Source: Paenibacillus sp. P25
GTDB taxonomy: Bacteria; Bacillota; Bacilli; Paenibacillales; NBRC-103111
DNA: 64,000 nucleotides
NCBI GenBank assembly: GCA_024704175.1
Contig: CP085629.1
Span: 248,001 to 312,000 of the forward strand
Reading direction: 5' to 3'
Positions within the stretch are counted from its first letter, which is position 1; every line of letters begins with the position of its first letter. The position numbers and the translations under genes were made by a program. The notes under the pieces were generated by a model that did no database searches, was not told where the DNA came from, and saw nothing but the letters and a program-made list of their open reading frames with translations. Of the stretch, positions 61,637 to 64,000 are shown in pieces.

Positions 61637-62999
61637 GTGAGAAAGAAATTGTCTTTCATGCTTGCTTCTCTGTTATCCTGCACAGTAATGTTGTCCGCAT
61701 GCAACGGATCGGGAGGATCCGGGCAGCAAGCACCGACATCGAGTCCGGCTGCAACGGATACTCCGAAGCCCGTGACGAAGGAGCTGTCGGGTGAATTGAC
61801 CTTCTGGACATTCGGAGCGGGAGATCCGATGGTAAAGTTTTACGATTCGTTCGCAAAGGCGAATCCGAAAGTCAAAGTCAATACGCAGATCCTTGCGTTT
61901 GACGTAATCCAGAAAAAACCTGAAGACGACGATTGCAGCAGGTACAGGCGGTCCGGACGTCATCATGATTACCGGCGACTGGCTCGCGCCGCACAACATG
62001 TCTGCGGGTGTAGAGAATCTGCTGAATCCCCCGTATGACGCAGGTAAATTGAAGGACTTATGGCCGCAACCTCTCTGGGAGCACTGGTTATCGCTGGACG
62101 GCAAACAATTGGTTGGCTTGCCGTGGGATATGGGCCCGACAATGACCTTCTATCGCGCAGACATTCTCGAGGAGAACGGCTTCCCGAGCGATCCGAAGGA
62201 GCTGGCCACCTTTATGTCCAACCCGGAACAATTCTTTGATATGGCGCAGGCGTTAAAGGCGAAGGGCGTGTATCTGCTCGAATTCAACAAAACGATTATG
62301 GATTTCTATACCGGCGGCGAGGGCTTTTTTGATCGCAATCTGAACTTTATCCGCAATACCGACAAGTATGTAGAAGGCCTGAAGCTTGCCCAGAAGGTGA
62401 AGCAATTGGGGCTTGCGCTTAACAACAGCGCGTTCTGGAGCGATCCGGGCAAACAAGCGGTAGCATCCGGCAAACTTGCGATGGTTTATTACGCCAACTG
62501 GATCAGGGACGCGATTAAAGATGCGGCGCCGGATGCGGTCGGCAAATGGAGAATGACTCATCTGCCGTTAGGCCAGATGGTTTCTGGCTCAGGATCGACG
62601 TTGTCCATCCTGTCGCAAAGCAAAAACAAGGAGCTCGCTTGGGAATTCGTCAAGTTCCTGCTGGCAACAGACGAAGGTCAGAAGGCTTGGGTAGAAGGCG
62701 GCAATACCCCGGGATACAAGAAGGCATGGTCGTTCCCTGCATACAAGAATTTCACGACTCCGCTGACAGGTGACCAGAAAATAAATGAAATTCAGTCGGA
62801 AGCGATGGAGAAAAGTAAAGCTACGTATATCACGACTCCGCTTGACGCAAAAGCAAATGAGATCTGGAATAAAGGCATCGACGAAGCGATTGAGAAGAAC
62901 AAGGATCCGAAAGCGGCCATTCAACAAATCGCCGATGACATCGAAAGAGCCGTTAAGGCTGACAAAGACAATCTGAAAGCCGATTACGGCATCAAGTAA
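61637..62999 (+). CDS. extracellular solute-binding lipoprotein (one frameshift)
   Basis: About 453 residues from GTG 61637 (GAAGGGG upstream). Type II signal peptide with lipobox LSAC, Cys at C22. SBP family 1: GELTFWTFGAGDPMVKF, GTGGPDVIMITGDW, LVGLPWDMGPTMTFYRADIL. The frame breaks at 61919-61920, where one C is extra; removing it gives IQKKLKTTIAAGTGGPD. It supplies ligand to the second permease pair. Last gene of the operon that begins at 50381. Confidence 0.88.
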
Positions 63000-63332
63000 C
63001 ATCAGCTTGTTGAACCGATCCGATTGAGAGGGGGACGCCATGAAGGGCGGCCCCCTATCTCATGCCGGCGCTACCCGGGACAAAACCGGTTTAATAGTGT
63101 TGGAGGGATAGCCGTCCGTATACCGGTACCGGGTGCCTGTGCCCGGGGGCACAACAGAAGCGGCCGTCAGTAGAAATTCGGCTCCGAAATATTGAATTTC
63201 TACATGATTTTTAGATGACTTTTTGAAGTATTATTACAAGCGGCATATCGTTACAATCAAATTGTCACCGCTTACATCAAGCGTCCAATGAATGAAACCG
63301 TGCTTAGCTCAGCAATCAGCGGGAGGTCGCTT
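63000..63332. promoter_or_regulatory. operon end hairpin and inverted repeat upstream of GH42
   Basis: A hairpin GAGAGGGGG / CCCCC..ATCTC at 63026-63061 may end the operon. A perfect 10-bp inverted repeat GTAGAAATTC (63170-63179) / GAATTTCTAC (63194-63203) lies 130-160 bases before the GH42 start and could be a regulator site. No gene is seen here. Confidence 0.5.
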
Positions 63333-64000
63333 ATGATAAAAATGGGTGTAGATTATTATCCGGAGCACTGGGAGCGCGCCATGTGGGCTCGAGATGCGGA
63401 GCTGATGCGGCAGACGGGAGTTCGTCTGGTTCGGTTAGCCGAATTTGCCTGGTCGCGTCTGGAGCCGGAGGAAGGACGGTACGATTTCGCCTGGTTGGAC
63501 GATGCGATAGACGTTTTCTATGAGCGCGGCATCGAGGTCGTGATCGGAACTCCGACCAACACGCCGCCGAATTGGCTGGTGGAGCGCTATCCTGACGTGC
63601 TTCCCGTCGATGCCCTGCTGCATCCCCGATATCCCGGTGTGCGCGGACACCGTTGCTATAACAGTCCTTCCATGCGTCTGTACTCGGAGAAAATCGTGGA
63701 TAACCTTGCCTCGCATTATTCAAAGCATCCCGCTGTAACCGGATGGCAGATCGATAACGAATTTGCTCTGAACGAGTGTCATTGCGATCATTGCAGCGAG
63801 CGGTTCCGGGAATGGCTTTCGCACAAGTACGGATCTTTGGAGGCTCTTAACCGCGCCTGGGGTACCGTCGTCTGGAGCGGGGAGTACAGCAGTTGGTCGC
63901 AAATCAAGCCCCCGCTGGGCGGCTCCGCCTTCAAAAACCCGTCTTATTTACTGGACTGGAAAAGGTTCGAAACAGATTCCGTCGTCCGGTTCCAGCAACT
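63333..64000 (+). CDS. beta-galactosidase (GH42), 5' part
   Basis: Starts at ATG 63333 with GGGAGG upstream and runs off the window. The first 222 residues are clearly GH42: MGVDYYPEHW, LVRLAEFAWSRLEPEEG, the acid/base E143 in GWQIDNEFALNEC, and the zinc-site cysteines C108, C149, C151 and C154. No signal peptide, so cytoplasmic. Expected to remove beta-galactose from imported oligosaccharides such as xyloglucan or arabinogalactan side chains. The catalytic nucleophile is beyond the window. Confidence 0.92.
   Translation, partial: MIKMGVDYYPEHWERAMWARDAELMRQTGVRLVRLAEFAWSRLEPEEGRYDFAWLDDAIDVFYERGIEVVIGTPTNTPPNWLVERYPDVLPVDALLHPRYPGVRGHRCYNSPSMRLYSEKIVDNLASHYSKHPAVTGWQIDNEFALNECHCDHCSERFREWLSHKYGSLEALNRAWGTVVWSGEYSSWSQIKPPLGGSAFKNPSYLLDWKRFETDSVVRFQQ

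Noticed and set aside
1..64000. Programmed frameshifting as a shared cause of the split genes
   Set aside because: The sites have no common slippery heptamer, occur in unrelated families, and shift both ways. Indel error fits better.

Overview
The window reads as Gram-positive, low-to-mid G+C chromosome of a Paenibacillaceae type (Paenibacillus, Cohnella or a relative). The evidence is a YesM/YesN-type sensor kinase and AraC response regulator, Lpl-type sugar ABC importers lacking their own ATPase, an S-layer-homology protein, many AraC and TetR regulators, CcpA (cre) operator sequences, strong AGGAGG ribosome sites, and a DUF5696/Yip1/NHL operon I associate with Paenibacillus. No rRNA, tRNA or CRISPR array was seen.

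Layout. 1-1125 is the tail of a GH51 arabinofuranosidase. 1.1-3.5 kb is accessory DNA: a 216-bp inverted-repeat element, two ~160-bp direct repeats, and between them an AT-rich DUF1989 gene. 3.5-7 kb holds a secreted CuAO_N/TNase-like/RCC1 protein and three small unknown genes. 7.7-15 kb is an efflux and defence-like patch: a DHA2 MFS pump with its TetR regulator, MATE and MazF/PemK remnants, a TetR repressor divergent from a class C beta-lactamase-like hydrolase with a clear operator-promoter, and a shortened IS66 transposase. 15.5-26.5 kb mixes an AraC/GH51 pair with housekeeping-accessory genes (AraC, MBL-fold hydrolase, HxlR/NmrA pair, GNAT, MFS/LysR pair, a GH43 remnant, VOC and DinB proteins). 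26.7-64 kb is one long plant-polysaccharide region: two GH43, GH29, two secreted GH5 enzymes, an S-layer protein, four AraC-type regulators, YesM/YesN, an Lpl-type importer, a ~12.6-kb operon (50.4-63.0 kb) and a GH42 beta-galactosidase running off the end.

How it fits together. The secreted GH5 enzymes cut a beta-glucan or xyloglucan backbone; one has the GH5-Ig-CBM46 layout known from xyloglucan-active enzymes. Importers take up the oligosaccharides, and cytoplasmic GH29, GH42, GH43 and GH51 would remove fucose, galactose, xylose and arabinose. The enzyme set suits fucogalactoxyloglucan or arabinoxylan (inference). A ~40-bp sequence followed at fixed distance by a TATAAT-like -10 occurs four times (30873, 37657, 42439 minus strand, 50124), each time in front of a gene of this region, with cre or near-cre sites downstream in three cases. 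It looks like a shared activator site of one regulon.

Caveat. About 25 single-base frameshifts break otherwise well-preserved genes. Most lie at homopolymers. This looks more like indel error in the assembly than gene decay, so split reading frames are given here as single genes with the shift point stated. A few fragments (MATE, MazF, two GH43 pieces) do look like real remnants.
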